From Physcia stellaris (taxonomy: Eukaryota > Ascomycota > Lecanoromycetes > Caliciales > Physciaceae): a stretch of 64,000 nucleotides of DNA. The notes beneath the pieces were generated by a model. The model saw only the letters and a program-made list of their open reading frames with translations. It made no database searches and had not been told where the DNA came from. Numbering within the stretch: the first letter of the stretch is position 1; each line of letters opens with the position of its first letter. Location of the stretch: positions 538,948 to 602,947 of the forward strand of contig JABSSW010000025.1 of the NCBI GenBank assembly GCA_018902385.1. Direction: 5' to 3'. Both the position numbers and the translations under genes were made by a program. Positions 33,536-44,459 of the stretch are shown here, one piece after another.

Positions 33536-35203
33536 TCACCTTGCACCTAAACACCATCCCAGCTCGTTACCCTTGATCTTCTTCGCTATTCTTACTTCTC
33601 GCCCACTCGGCATTTCGTAACCAGTGTGCAGCAATGCAACCATGAAGTTCAGATCTAAGCACCACTCTGGTCTTCCTTTCAATTCTTCTAATGCGCCTTC
33701 CACGCTTTCGAAGACGCCCCATGCAGACTTGCCATCACAAACTTTCGCTGTCGTGTCGCGAAGTTCGGCGAGGGTGAAGGATTCCGGCATACCCAATGGG
33801 AAAGTCCGATCGTAAAAGTAGCTGAATATGTAGACATCCTCCTGTGCGAAGGTCTTAGCTAATGAAGGCTGGTGTACGCCCTTGAAGCTGCAAGGTGCCA
33901 GAGCACATGGAGCTTCCTTTTCAAGTATCTTCTCGGCGAATCCACGGCATTGCGCTGGAGAGCCATCTGTAGGCCCGACCATGTTGACTGTTATTTCTGA
34001 ACTTCCCTCTAATTTGACTTTGACATCGCGAGTTGTCCCAGCTGCCAGACATGGATTTTGTATAGGCTTGGTGTACCATGATGGATCACTCTCAGCAGCG
34101 GCATCTTTCTTAGCTTGCACTACCTTCTTATGAATGGCTTCGCGTGCCGCCATGAGACCATACCCAAGATGCGAATGCTGGTAAAGCTCGAACTCGCGTC
34201 CGCCGAACTTGAGTGCGTACTTGTGATCTCCTTCTTGGAGCTTCTCAGGCATACCGCCTGACGGGGCTTTGAATGTAGGCTCAAACACGATTTGAGTGGA
34301 GCCACCGCCAAGGTCAAAGATAGCTGCTGTGGGACTCTTGTCTGGGCCACCGATCTTTCCGAGTAGATAATTGGTGGTAATCCACGCGTACACGCCCTCG
34401 TCTTTGCCATCCATAATCTGTACCCCGTTTTCTTCAACGACCGGAAAAGGGTAAACGGTCTCAAGGCGATGTCGAACGGCCTCAAGTATTTTTGAACTCA
34501 TCTCCTCGCCTAATAGCCGTAGCCCAGCAGTAGCTTTGACAGCAACCGGAGAGCAAGATTGGTATTCTTTTGGGACCGTCTTTACAGCTACGTCCATAAG
34601 AACGTCCAAGCTCTTAGCTGCTCCCTCAGCGTCTGATTTGTAAGAGCTCAATCCGGATCCTCCCTCCTTCTTCTCGGTCATCTTGAATTCTTCATGTTCC
34701 AGCTCTGGCGTCGGACCACAGTTGTTGAATTTGTACACATGGATTCGCGAACCAGTCGATCCCGCATCAATCATCAAAGCGTATTGTATTAAAGGTTTAT
34801 CGGAAGAGTAGGACTTCGAGCACTTCGTTGTCCCAGCTCCGCCCGCCGCTGTTTGACCTCCTTTCCAGCGATTAGCTCATTGCTTAGTACGGGACGCCCA
34901 CGTTAAACTCATACCTTTGACCACGTCACCAATATTGGCGCCATGATTGGGGGCAAGCAAGTAAAGCAAGAAAAAGATAAATGCAAGAACTCCGCCAGTC
35001 TTCAGATACCTTGAGCGTTGACTTTGAGTCATCCGGCCTTCGTCGGTATATTCCAGCTTGGCGTTTCTTCTTCTGTCGTCTTTCTCATGCACGTCAACGT
35101 TGTTGCGAGTAGGGAGTGAGACTGAACGTCGTCGTGGCGGGGAGCTGAAACTAATGTATGACCAAAGACTGGGGCGTCGACGAGCGTCGACTGCTGTTGA
35201 CAT
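33536..35203 (-). CDS. GDA1: Golgi guanosine diphosphatase (GDA1/CD39 NTPDase family)
   Basis: Hydrolyses GDP to GMP in the Golgi lumen, which drives GDP-mannose import for glycosylation. Exon 1 (34915-35203) and exon 2 (33536-34860) flank a 54-nt intron and join in phase, about 537 aa. It is a type II membrane protein: a basic Arg/Ser-rich cytosolic tail, one TM at residues 70-84 (GGVLAFIFFLLYLLAP), then the luminal catalytic domain. Apyrase conserved regions are clear: ACR1 DAGSTGSRIHVYKF (about 128), ACR2 VKATAGLRLLG, ACR3 DEGVYAWITTNYLLG, ACR4 FDLGGGSTQIVFEP and ACR5 near the C-terminus. The start at 35203 is chosen because upstream codons are not protein-like. Confidence 0.95.
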
Positions 35204-35685
35204 GTGAACAAGGAATACGAGAATCGCTTGAGTCGTGTACAATTCGAACAAAAAAAGACCAAAGTACAGGTGCGACGCTTTAGAATGACAGATTCAATAA
35301 TTTCTCCGTGCCCCTTATCGATGCACACTGTACTAGTCTGGGCGATCAGGGTCTACATGACGCTAGCCCAATCACGATTATTCTAAGAATTTGAGCTGGA
35401 TCTTCGGACCGGAGGCCCTCCGCTTTACTCGGCTACCACCTATAAGTTATCTACCCTCGCTACCTTACCTGGCAGAGGCTCGTATGATTCTCCATCATAT
35501 TGCCGCCTCCCAATTGTAAATTCGATACTTTACATCTCAGGCCAAACCTCCCCTTTGTTACACAATCACGACCGCCACCACACCATCCCCAGCTCAACCA
35601 TGGTGCAGTCATTCCCCTTACACCCTCCAAAGTCTTAGATGTTGACTCCCCGCAGTCTCGAGACTCCTCCCACACCTACGTCCAC
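35204..35685. promoter_or_regulatory. Divergent intergenic region, GDA1 / hypothetical gene
   Basis: The region between divergent starts presumably carries both promoters. An in-frame extension of the downstream gene reaches back to 35500, but that part is Pro/His-rich and may be leader. No specific element identified. Confidence 0.35.
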
Positions 35686-35997
35686 ATGAACCACCCTCGC
35701 ATCGCCGACCTCTTCGAAGAATTCAATCGGCCTCCTCAACTGCCCCACGAAGAGATCTACGTTCCGCCCCAGCACCAGCCTCCGAATCCAGAGGACGAGG
35801 ACGATGTGGTGCCGGACCAGCATGCCGCTTTCGGCATCACGCGCGCCACGCAGGCGAGGAAAGAGCCTGCTTGGAAGGATCTGGGGCTGGAGGAGCTGAT
35901 GAAGAAGGGACCTGGAGATGGGGGAGGGTTAGGAGGTACGGGGTCAGGTGGGAAGGGAAGTGGATGGAAGAAGATGGGAAATGGGCTACCCAGATGA
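35686..35997 (+). CDS. Small conserved-looking hypothetical protein
   Basis: Start at 35686 (MNHPRIADLFEEFNRPP) gives 103 aa; an alternative Met at 35500 adds 62 low-complexity residues. The N-terminal half looks structured and acidic, with HEEIYVPPQ and PEDEDDVVPDQHAAFGITRA. The C-terminal half has KDLGLEELMKKG and then a Gly/Lys-rich tail. I do not recognise a domain, but the sequence style (short helix, acidic motif, Gly tail) is protein-like, and the codon use resembles its neighbours. Confidence 0.5.
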   Translation: MNHPRIADLFEEFNRPPQLPHEEIYVPPQHQPPNPEDEDDVVPDQHAAFGITRATQARKEPAWKDLGLEELMKKGPGDGGGLGGTGSGGKGSGWKKMGNGLPR

Positions 35998-36156
35998 TGA
36001 GCTATGGAACACAAAGGAGGGGGTAGGAGGTTACTACTCCGGCATCGGGCGCGCAAGAGCTCGGCATAAGCGATGATGTTCGTTCGACTGAATAGCCTTA
36101 TCCAAAAGCGCTAAGATACACCCTTCGCCAACTTATTCACAACAACGATAGTCAGC

Positions 36157-38315
36157 TCATATCTTTACAATGTCGATCCTCGCACGGTTGAAGAGGTCGT
36201 GGCCCACCCGTGACCCCTGCGATCTCTCAGCTTCCCGTTCTTGGTCCGTCACTTTCTTGGGATAAAGTGACATCTGCGAGTACGTCCCGGCACCTTTTCG
36301 CTTCGAAAGCGGACCTGGATTAATCACAACCACGCCATTGACCACCTGGAAAAGGTCAGCCAGCTATTGGCAGCTCTAGCGCCGAACAACCTACTTTAAC
36401 AAACGGTGCAAGTGCACTCGGAGTAATCAACATGTCCGGCCTCGATGTAAACCATTCTCCCAGCTTCAGGTAGCTGATATCCAATGGCATACCCGTAGCA
36501 ATGCCGTCGGTCGTACCAGTCTTTGGAAGCACGTTTCGATCAACCGGAGGATACAGAGGATAGAAGTGTCTTTGTTGTATTAAATGGCCAGGCAGCCGAG
36601 CCATGATGTTATTCTCTTTCGGCCTCCCCACAGCCAGCTCCTCCCGTCGAAGGTCGTATAGTACATCGTGTGCTGAGATACCAACAACGACCTCGTTCAA
36701 AGCAATGTTTACTGGATTCGTGACCATTTTGGCTTGCTTCGGCAACCCAAGTTCTTTTCTTCCTGTGAAGTGTTCTTGCGGCCATGATACATGTTTGTTG
36801 ATGGCATCTCGCGAGGACGGTATGAGAGTGATCGTGATGCTCGGCACCTTCTGTGCCAAGCTCCGAATAGGGCCCCTACCAGTATCCTGAAGGCGTCAGT
36901 AAGCGTGGCTTTGTCGGGTTCAATGCTTCCATCATCTGGTACATCAAAGTCGCCAGAGGCTAACAGCGGATGTTCAACATCGAATAATGGCCCAACCAAG
37001 ATAAGCATGTCTGCGCAGGACTCGGCAGCTTTCTCGCAGAGAGCGTGTAAAGGCTCGAAGGCCAGATTATCATCTGCAGTGTAAGGTCCAGCAGCTAGCA
37101 CGACGTTGAGCGCACACGACGGATTAGAAGCATCGCCCTCTTCTTCCACTCCCAAGCGCTCATTGTTTGTATCCAGGATTGATGGTAAGGTAACCGATGG
37201 CGGCAGGAGCGGTACTTCGAGCACCTCGCTTACGGAGAAATATTCTCCAGAGGCATTGATCCCTTTGACTGCCACAATTTGGCCAGGAAAGAACTCGTGG
37301 GATATAGAATCCACCCTGAGTGGTACCCGTAAGCCAGCACCTGTGCGTCGCGACGTTTCTAGTAAGAGGGAAGCAGCATTAAGTTTTCCTTCCATGGTAT
37401 CCGAGGTTATTCTTCCTACAGCTATCGTCTCTTCGGTGCTCTGACTCGATGCATTGCCGAAAGCGGACTCATCCAAATGGTGATGTTCCTGGACCAAAAT
37501 TTGGAACTCATCTATTCGGTCATCTAGGACTTCCGAGGCTTCTGAAAGATGCATAGCCATAGGCTTGTAACCAAATTTCTTGAGGTCGGTAGCGGCAGTC
37601 AATTTGACTCTCGGTTCAGATGGAGGTGCCATCGGTGTTTCAAACGGTTCCAGATGCTCGTTGAGCGTCTGGACGATTTGTCCAGGATCCGCTCGCTCTG
37701 CAAATGCGATGCCCCTAGAGAAAATGTCTCAGTATCTCATTCATTGCCCATGCCAGGTATACCCACTGTGCACCGCTCGCGTCTCCATTCACTGCTCCTC
37801 TCGCGTCGCTGGGCGAGCTCATGCCATTGGCCCTGGCAGTTTTGGGCGCAGCTGGGGTCTCAAAAGCTGCTTTGCGCTTCGATGTGCCTGTTGAAGGTCG
37901 CTGAGACGGTGTGTTCGGGACCATGCCATCCAGCCTTGAAGCAATTAATACTCAATCTAATTCTCAGATCGTCAAATACTGACATGCCGAAAACATCATC
38001 ACCTTTCCCTTTCCCAGCTCTCGGTGTAGCATATGCGCCCCGTTTGTCCACGCTTCGAACATGTGCTTTCCCTCGCGAGTCTCGCTCTAGCATCTCTTGT
38101 AGATCCTTCTTCAATGCCCTGACGGTGCCGAGATCCAAGCTCCCCTGGTCCATACCCATCTTCATGCTGTAGGATTCCCATTTGTAGAATAACTCCTGCG
38201 GGGTTATGGAATGCAGGCGGAGAATCGATTGGAGCTCGCCCAAGACATCTGGCGGGAGCTCGCTGACGGGATGGATGGCGAAAAGCTCATTGAGCTCTGC
38301 CTTGACGCTGGACAT
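36157..38315 (-). CDS. POL12: DNA polymerase alpha subunit B (POL12), with one frame break
   Basis: Regulatory B subunit of the polymerase alpha-primase complex that starts DNA synthesis. Exons 37984-38315, 37767-37934, 36395-37714 and 36157-36345 join in phase once the break is allowed for. The N-terminal helical domain (ELNELFAIHPVSELPPDVLGELQ split over residues 6-28) is followed by a variable Ser/Pro-rich linker. The OB and inactive phosphoesterase domains follow, with GQIVAVKGIN, ILVGPLFDVEHPLL, LIPSSRDAINKHVSWPQ and the final VNGVVVINPGPLSKRKGAGTY split by the last intron. The frame breaks at the GGGCCCC run at 36870-36876; one extra base restores it. Both flanks are highly conserved, so I call the gene functional with a probable base-call error. 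Confidence 0.9.
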
Positions 38316-38619
38316 CTTAGTGATGTTTTTGGTGCGCTGAGCGGTCAGGTTTGAAGCTGGCCTGGGGTGCCGTACGATGGCGTGAATTCGATGAGCGCGT
38401 TCTCGCGTCGGTCGCGTAAATTATTTCAATCAACGACGCGAGTCACGCGACTAGTACTGGCGCTAAGGTAAACAAAGATAATGACGTCTTATTTGACTCT
38501 CGGACGCTAAGGTAACCCTAAATCGACCCAAAACTAAAAGACACTCGACTCCCCGGCTGCGTCCCGTGACGCTCCCGTCCCGCTTGATACGGTAGCATGG
38601 ATGCAGCCGGTGGAAGAAT
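38316..38619. other. Short intergenic region
   Basis: 304 bases between the POL12 start and the acyltransferase stop. No feature seen. Confidence 0.4.
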
Positions 38620-40140
38620 CTAGCTACACCTCCACTGTGCCCACTGATTCCACTCCTCCATTTCCCTCAACCGTCCCATAACTCGTTTCTCCAACCCTAC
38701 CATCACCTCCAACCCTGCCTCCTCCTCCTCCCCGACCCCATCGTTGTCGCGCTTGAGCTCTGGGAAAATTATATTCACCCCATCAAACGCCGGCCAAGAT
38801 ACTTTGGGGATCCGAACGCGCTCGCATTTGCTGCCGATCTCCTTGCCCCAATCTATGCCATAGATTCCCTGTCCCTTCATCGTCGTGATCATGAAAGGCC
38901 AGTCTTTGGACATACGACACGCCGGTGCCACTTTGCTGGTGTCATCTACAGTGCCCAATGCTCCGATCAGTTTTCGCACGTAGTCTTCGTCGAGTTGCAG
39001 TAATCGGTTGCGGATTTGGAGGGCGATTGAGGCTATGTTGTAGATTGCTGGGGTAACGGCGTTCAATGGTAGATCCAGATGGCAGAACAGACTCATGTTC
39101 CCCATAAAGTTGGTTGGGAGTGGGGGGTTTAGCAAGCGGCGACCTGAGACGGTGAGGCCGAAAGGGATCGTTTGTTGGGTATCTATCGCTTTGAACGATT
39201 TCCTTGCCTCGGTGACGCAGGTAAATATGAGTGCACAGAGGGCGTCATTTGTGGAGATGTATAGAGGAGCTTTGCAGTTTCCGGAACTTGGGACCATGCT
39301 GGCAACAGAAGCGGACACGGCGGATTTGAGGGCGGCTAATTTGGAGCGCGGAAAGAAGAACGTCTCAGTGTATACCTCCTTTGGAGGTTCAGCCAGAGGG
39401 GAAGTTACACTAGAAGCCGACGGATGCGCCAGTCTGTCTGCGGGATACTTTTTAGTAAATGTCGCAACCTAGTGAAAGATGGACGTACTCATCCGACCCT
39501 TCACTTCGACGCTGCTTTCAGAAAAGTTGACATATTCGCGGAAATCTTTTAGATGACTGGCCGCCTCGCCTACCATTAGTCTTCGTCTATCCATCATTTC
39601 ACCTCTTATCATTTCTGCCCCGTCTTCTCCCCTGCAGAATGTAGCCCATAAGTTCGCGATCACCACGGTTCCCAGGCCGTCTGTGAATGAGTGGTGCAAG
39701 AACACGACCAGGATCATGCCTCTGGGAATGAAATTGACCTGAGCCATCAAAACAGGATTCGGTAGCCCCTCGGGATTTGGTCTCGAGGTATAGACCGAGC
39801 CAATCTCATGTTCATTCCAAAGAGCTTTGGGGAAACCATTTCGTCGTATGTTATCATAGTCGAGGCTGGGTGAGGTAAATGTTTTCACGTGGAAAACCTC
39901 GTGGACCTCATTCCAAGGGGCACCGACACATAATGATCCCCTCTGCGTGTCGTTGGGCGCTAACTGTACGGTACCGGAGAGTATTGGCATTGCTTCGATC
40001 GTGCGCAGGAAGCTCGACTTCAAGACTGCGGTGATGCGAGAGATATCCGCATTTAGGCGTGGGAAGTAGAGAACTTTGGCTGCGTAGCGGCGCGGCATGA
40101 GTTGGTCCAATGGGGAGAGTGCCAATTCGCTTCGCTCCAT
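38620..40140 (-). CDS. BAHD-type acyltransferase (trichothecene 3-O-acetyltransferase-like)
   Basis: CoA-dependent acyl transfer to an alcohol or amine; the natural acceptor is unknown. Exon 1 (39489-40140) and exon 2 (38620-39437) flank a 51-nt intron (GTACGT donor, TTTACTAA branch, CGCAG acceptor), 489 aa, the usual size. The catalytic HHxxxDG motif is HHSFTDG at residues 149-155. The second signature, DFGWG in plants, reads GIDWG at about 411-415, as in fungal relatives. The N-terminus (LSPLDQLMPRRYAAKVLYFP) is also typical. It is divergent from a PKS fragment 260 bases away, which suggests it once tailored a polyketide product, but the cluster is not complete here. Confidence 0.88.
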
Positions 40141-40400
40141 TATGGATGTTGTTGATGATCTGACTTTACCGAAGGCGGGATATCATAAGTTTGACTTTGA
40201 CGATAAGGGTATTTTTCAGGTACTAAGTATAGGAGTAGCGTTGTCGCCGATGTCACGCTTGTGGATACTCTCCGTGACAAAGTGTGCTTTCGTGACCAGC
40301 TGAAGGTTTCTCCAAGGGATATCTGTCACAAGCAAAGCAGCATTGCAGACACAAGATAACATATGGCCTCAACCCCGGCTATGAAAAGGAAAGAAAGAGG

Positions 40401-41093
40401 ATGTTCGAGTCGTTTACGTCAATACGTAATGTATTTGACGCCTTCGCCTCTTACCGCCGGGATCTCGGCCTGGCGGGTTCCGTCATTGACATTGGTAAGG
40501 TGGTAAACGTAGGCTATATAGCCGAGAACTTGGCGCGCGAGGCGCAAGTAGATTTCACGTTCCACGACGCTCTCGTCGAAGCCGAGCTCTTGGCCCTCAT
40601 CAAGGCTCACATCACGGGCGCCTTCTCCGGCAACAACGATCAGCAGACCATCACCGGGCTCAAACTCTCTCCCGACAAGCCACTGCCGACTTGGGCTTCA
40701 GATCCTAGGTTCCAAAACTTGCTGGCCGGTGTGCAATCCGACACGTCGGCGAGATCCGGGGACGACGGAAGAGTGATCGCGGTGCGAGATCTTCTCAAAC
40801 AGGCAGACTCGCCGGAGAGGGCCCTCGAAGTCGTCACCCACGCCCTATTCCAGAAGCTTTCCCGTGTGCTCATAATTGCGGTGGAAGACGTGGATCCAAA
40901 AAAGCCCGTAGTGGCGTACGGTCTGGATTCCTTGATCGCGGTTGAGCTTCGAAATTGGATCACTGTCGATTTGGATGCCAATGTGCCGCTTATGGAACTC
41001 ATGAACAGTCCGTCGATTGAAGCCCTTGCGGCAAAGATTGCAACCAGGTCCAAATCGATTGACCGTTCCACGTTCCCGGAGGGAAAAGATTGA
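40401..41093 (+). pseudogene. C-terminal remnant of a highly-reducing polyketide synthase (KR end + ACP)
   Basis: An intact 230-codon frame that aligns only with the extreme C-terminus of fungal highly-reducing PKSs. The first about 45 residues are the end of a ketoreductase domain (NVFDAFASYRRDLGLAGSV). A linker follows, then an acyl carrier protein domain at about 125-215 with the phosphopantetheine Ser in AYGLDSLIAVELRNW (about residue 177). The KS, AT, DH, MT and ER domains and the KR Rossmann core are missing, and nothing recognisable from them lies upstream up to the acyltransferase start. The frame is clean, so it might still be translated as a free carrier protein, but truncation by rearrangement is the simpler view. 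Confidence 0.8.
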
Positions 41094-41808
41094 GAGTTGA
41101 AGAGCAAATACGGGCCAGTGTTGACTATAACGCCATTTTCTGGTTCGATACGAGATTGATGTAAAGTAATAGCAAGGTTCATGACGATATGAAAACGTAT
41201 TACTCTCCTTGACCTGACAGGAGTCTCTCGTCCTTTGTTTCTTGGTGCTCTTCTCTCGTGTGATATCCGCCTAAACCCACTCAAGTAGGATGAGATCCCA
41301 TTTCGGCACATGCAGGTCAAAGCAAGACCGGGCACACCACAGTGATCTTCGGCTCGTACAAGAAGAGCAAACCATTCCACGCATGATCTGGAAGACCCAT
41401 GGATCCTCGCCAGGCCTTTCCACCCGACTAACCTTTCGATCGAGCCGCCTCCCTGCCGTCTGTATGACGTGACGTCGGATTTCAATCGACGATCCCCCTC
41501 GATGATAGTGATCGGCAGCTTAGGTGGGTCGAGACTACCTAGCCCCATTGATACATATAACGGCCTCCTACGTCCTGGATGCTATCGGAGATCCTCGTGG
41601 AATAAGAGAATGATGTCCTGTGTCTTCTTCATGCAGCTTTTATGATGCAAATGACGCTTGCAACCTAAATGCAGTGGAAGGTGGCTTTGTCACCAGCAGT
41701 ATATAGGTCCCCTGGTGGCTCCGATTCTCCTCTCCCACCTCTTTATTCCTGAATATTTTTCTAAATTCGAAGTAACGGTCAGTGAGTAGAAAATTAAAGT
41801 TTTCTCAG
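41094..41808. other. Intergenic; probable missing 5' exon of the acetyltransferase
   Basis: No gene recognised. The acetyltransferase has no ATG in its first visible exon, so its start should lie here in a short upstream exon; I could not choose among several ATGs (for example near 41663). A long minus-strand frame covering 40640-41548 overlaps the PKS remnant and is not convincing. Confidence 0.35.
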
Positions 41809-42812
41809 TATACATCGTGTCGCTTTCCAAGCAGGAAAAGCGAGTCCTACCAACGGAAAAGAACCAGAAGCTCATTGAACAAGCTAAAGCGCACAACAAC
41901 GTACCATGGTGCGAGGCTTATGAGGAGATGATATCTGGCATGATGTGAGAATGCCGTCTTCCACCGTCACTACGTGCGCTTGTTGCATCTCTCTGATGAT
42001 GGAGAACAGACCTCGGGTTTACGGCAACCCTGTACTCGAAAAGCATATTTTGCAGACCATGAGGCTATGCGAGCGCAACAACAAAATCGCGATTCCCGAG
42101 GACGCCACCTTGAACAGCCTGTTCAAGCAGCTGAACGAGAGTTTAGCCGCCCTCGTGGGCCACGTGGGTAAACATTCATTCGTACGCCCACCATTTTATT
42201 GCTTCATGGGGTGCAATATCTGGCTTGGTGACGATGTCAGTATAAATGACAAGTCAGTACATCCCCGCCTTAAAGTATATAAATGCAACTAACAAGTGGC
42301 TTAGTTTTCAGTGTCGGGATTTAGGATTGGTGACCATCAAGGACCGCACGATGATTGGTCCATGTTGCCGGATTACGACCTTGAATCATAGTCTCAACTA
42401 TCTTGAGCGCCGCAGACCAGATGGCGCGGCAAAGCCTGTGGAGATCGGAGAGGATTGTTGGCTCGGCATCGGAGTCACAGTTCTGCCTGGAGTCACGATT
42501 GGCAAAGGATGCGTTGTCGCCGCAGGGGCCGTGGTCGCTAAGGATGTTGCTCCGTTCAACCTCGTTGGAGGGGTTCCGGCTAAAGTTATACGGTATCTGG
42601 GCAACCCGGAGGAGGTTGATGAACAAGATCAGAGCCAGCAGGATAGCGCCAAGAGCAGCGAAGATGGTGTCGAGGAAGGGGAGAAGCGTGATTACATCCT
42701 GGAAGGGAAAACGGGTGAATCTGAACTTCCAAATGGATCAGGTACCAGAGAGATGGACGAGTCTGAAGCTGACTTGCCAAGATGGCTACGAAAACCTCAT
42801 GGCGTGGAGTAG
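41809..42812 (+). CDS. Maltose/galactoside-type O-acetyltransferase (hexapeptide repeat), 5' end unresolved
   Basis: Acetyl-CoA-dependent sugar O-acetyltransferase of the LacA/Maa/NodL type. Visible exons 41809-41944, 42010-42252 and 42305-42812 join in phase. The N-terminal Mac domain reads EEMISGMIPRVYGNPVLEK across the first intron. The left-handed beta-helix follows, with RPPFYCFMGCNIWLGDD, VTIKDRTMIGPCCRITTLNH carrying the catalytic His, and GIGVTVLPGVTIGKG. The end of the core is VGGVPAKVIRYLG, then an unusual charged tail of about 70 residues rich in Glu, Asp and Ser. Exon 1 is open upstream to a TAG at about 41787 with no ATG; an acceptor-like TTTCTCAG ends at 41808, so a small first exon is missing from my model. 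Confidence 0.8.
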
Positions 42813-43099
42813 TGGGGACTTAGAGAATGCCAATTGTATGACATACGCAGGTAGTAAACATGATTGTCATTGAAGGAATTGTGGTGCCGTCCTGCATTTG
42901 GCATAAAGAATAGCAAGCTTCATCAATCAGATCTCTACTATATAGTGCCTTACAATTGTCTGTTGCGCATCGGGAAAAGTGCAAGAATGTACCGCAACCC
43001 CTCTCAAGTCCAAAGTCATTGATTTGTTGATTTTCCAACATTTATCATAAAGAATGGTAATTACCTCCATGTTTCTTGCCACTCAAATAGTACTGCCCG
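42813..43099. other. Convergent 3' intergenic region
   Basis: About 290 bases between the acetyltransferase stop and the stop of the Thr-rich secreted protein gene. No feature seen. Confidence 0.4.
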
Positions 43100-44459
43100 C
43101 TACTTTCTCAATCCCTCTCGCTTCTTCGCAACCGCTCCTTCTTGCGACCTCTTCGCCAATGCCACCACTTCCATGAAGTCCCTTGCAAAGCGCTTCTTAC
43201 GTTTTCCGTTGAAGGTACTTGAACAGGCCGTATAGTTCACACAGCTTGTGCCGCCGTTACATGTAGCAAAATACCCTCCCTTTGCACAAGCCTGGCCGGC
43301 AGCGCAGTCATTGTCAGACGCACATGCAGGTCCGCAGCTAGTGGCGTTGTCGCATACACCAAGTGAATTTGAGGCCTGGGAGCGCGAGTCGCAGAAGCAA
43401 TTGGAAGAGCAGCCACCCCCGCCTGGGGTGGCGCCATCGGGGTTCTGGCAGGAGGGGCCGCGCGGTGCGGCTGTTGCTGTCGCAGTCTGGGTTACAGTAG
43501 TTGTTGTCACTGATAATGTCGTCGTCGTCGTTGTGAAGGTGGCGGAGAGGCTGCCGGTTAAGGTGATGGACTGCGTTGATGTTGGAGTGGTTGTTCTAGC
43601 ACGATCAGTCATGATTAGAGAGTTAGATCAAGACTCTACTTACGTTGTAGTAGTAGCTGTAACGCTTGATGTCGAGGTCGCGGTAACAGATATCGTCGTA
43701 GATGGGGTGCTGGTAACGGTCGAGGTTTTTTGCGTTTCTATGCAGGTGCAGAAACTGCCGACAAACGAGCTTGCCTCGGATAGTATGCTGTTGAATTTGG
43801 AGGAGCATGAGGCGGACGTAGGGTTGGTTCGCTTCTTGAGTATCGCCACCGTTGTGAAGGTAGTCGTCACTGTCGCCGTGTCGGTTTCTGTCTCGGCAAC
43901 CTAGAATTTCTCAATCAGACTTACGGGCTACAAATAGAGACATGTACATGCGCTTTGAGTGAGAAGAAAAGATTTGTAGCGGCCTGAGCCACCACCTAGA
44001 CACGCAAGTGTCGGGGGATCGGGTTTCTCAGGAAGGAGAGATATCATACGAACGGAAGACTTACTGTGTCGGTCTCCGTAAAGGCGGTGATAGTCACCGT
44101 GCTCGTTGCGACCGTAGTCGTCTGGATGACCGCCGGAGCTGTAAGTCTAGAACAACATCGTCAGCGGGAGATGGTCTTCAAAATGACTAGACTAAATGCT
44201 CTTACGTAGACGTAGTAGTAGCTACAGTCTTGGTAGTCGTTGTGGTCGCGACGGTCTTGGTGCTAGTTGAGGTCGTTGGTGCAACAACCGTACTCGTCGC
44301 AGCGGGAACAGGAAAATGGGACGAGCAGTAGGACTGAGCTGGTGCATATGTAGAGAGTCCGGAGGCAACAATACTGTAAATTCCTGTACATGGCAACGTT
44401 GCTGAGACCAAGGGGGCAAGGATTATCAAGCTGCAAAGCAGCGAAGGTGATAGTACCAT
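43100..44459 (-). CDS. Secreted Thr-rich protein with C-terminal Cys-rich domain
   Basis: Five exons (44206-44459, 44065-44146, 43948-43995, 43644-43900, 43100-43595) join in phase to 378 aa. The start at 44459 gives a signal peptide (MVLSPSLLCSLIILAPLVSA). Long Thr/Ser/Val tracts (TTTSVTATST type) alternate with two short Cys-bearing modules (CTGIYSIVASG near the N-terminus; SASCSSKFNSIL and FCTCIETQ in the middle). Tracts like these are usually O-mannosylated stalks. The C-terminal about 80 residues hold around 14 Cys (CSSNCFCD, CGPACASDNDCAAGQAC), probably a disulfide-rich adhesion or binding domain. The last 40 residues are basic with KRKKRF, a possible KEX2-like site. No known family is assigned; a cell-wall or extracellular protein is inferred. 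Confidence 0.7.

Noticed and set aside
36709-36900. An extra intron in POL12 ending at CTTACTGACGCCTTCAG
   Set aside because: The branch and acceptor look good, but splicing there would remove the conserved segment DKATLTDAFR; a one-base homopolymer error explains the frame change better.
40640-41548. 302-codon minus-strand frame
   Set aside because: It overlaps the PKS ACP remnant on the opposite strand, whose GLDSL motif is certain; the antisense frame has no domain.
41945-42009. Frameshifts at the start of the O-acetyltransferase (TGA after ISGMM)
   Set aside because: A 65-nt GTGAGA...ACAG intron removes the stop and joins the two parts in frame with a Mac-domain-like sequence, so no frameshift is needed.
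43248-43904. 218-codon plus-strand frame rich in Val
   Set aside because: It is antisense to the Thr-rich secreted gene; Thr codons read backwards as Val/Ser/Cys-rich frames. The spliced minus-strand model is far better supported.
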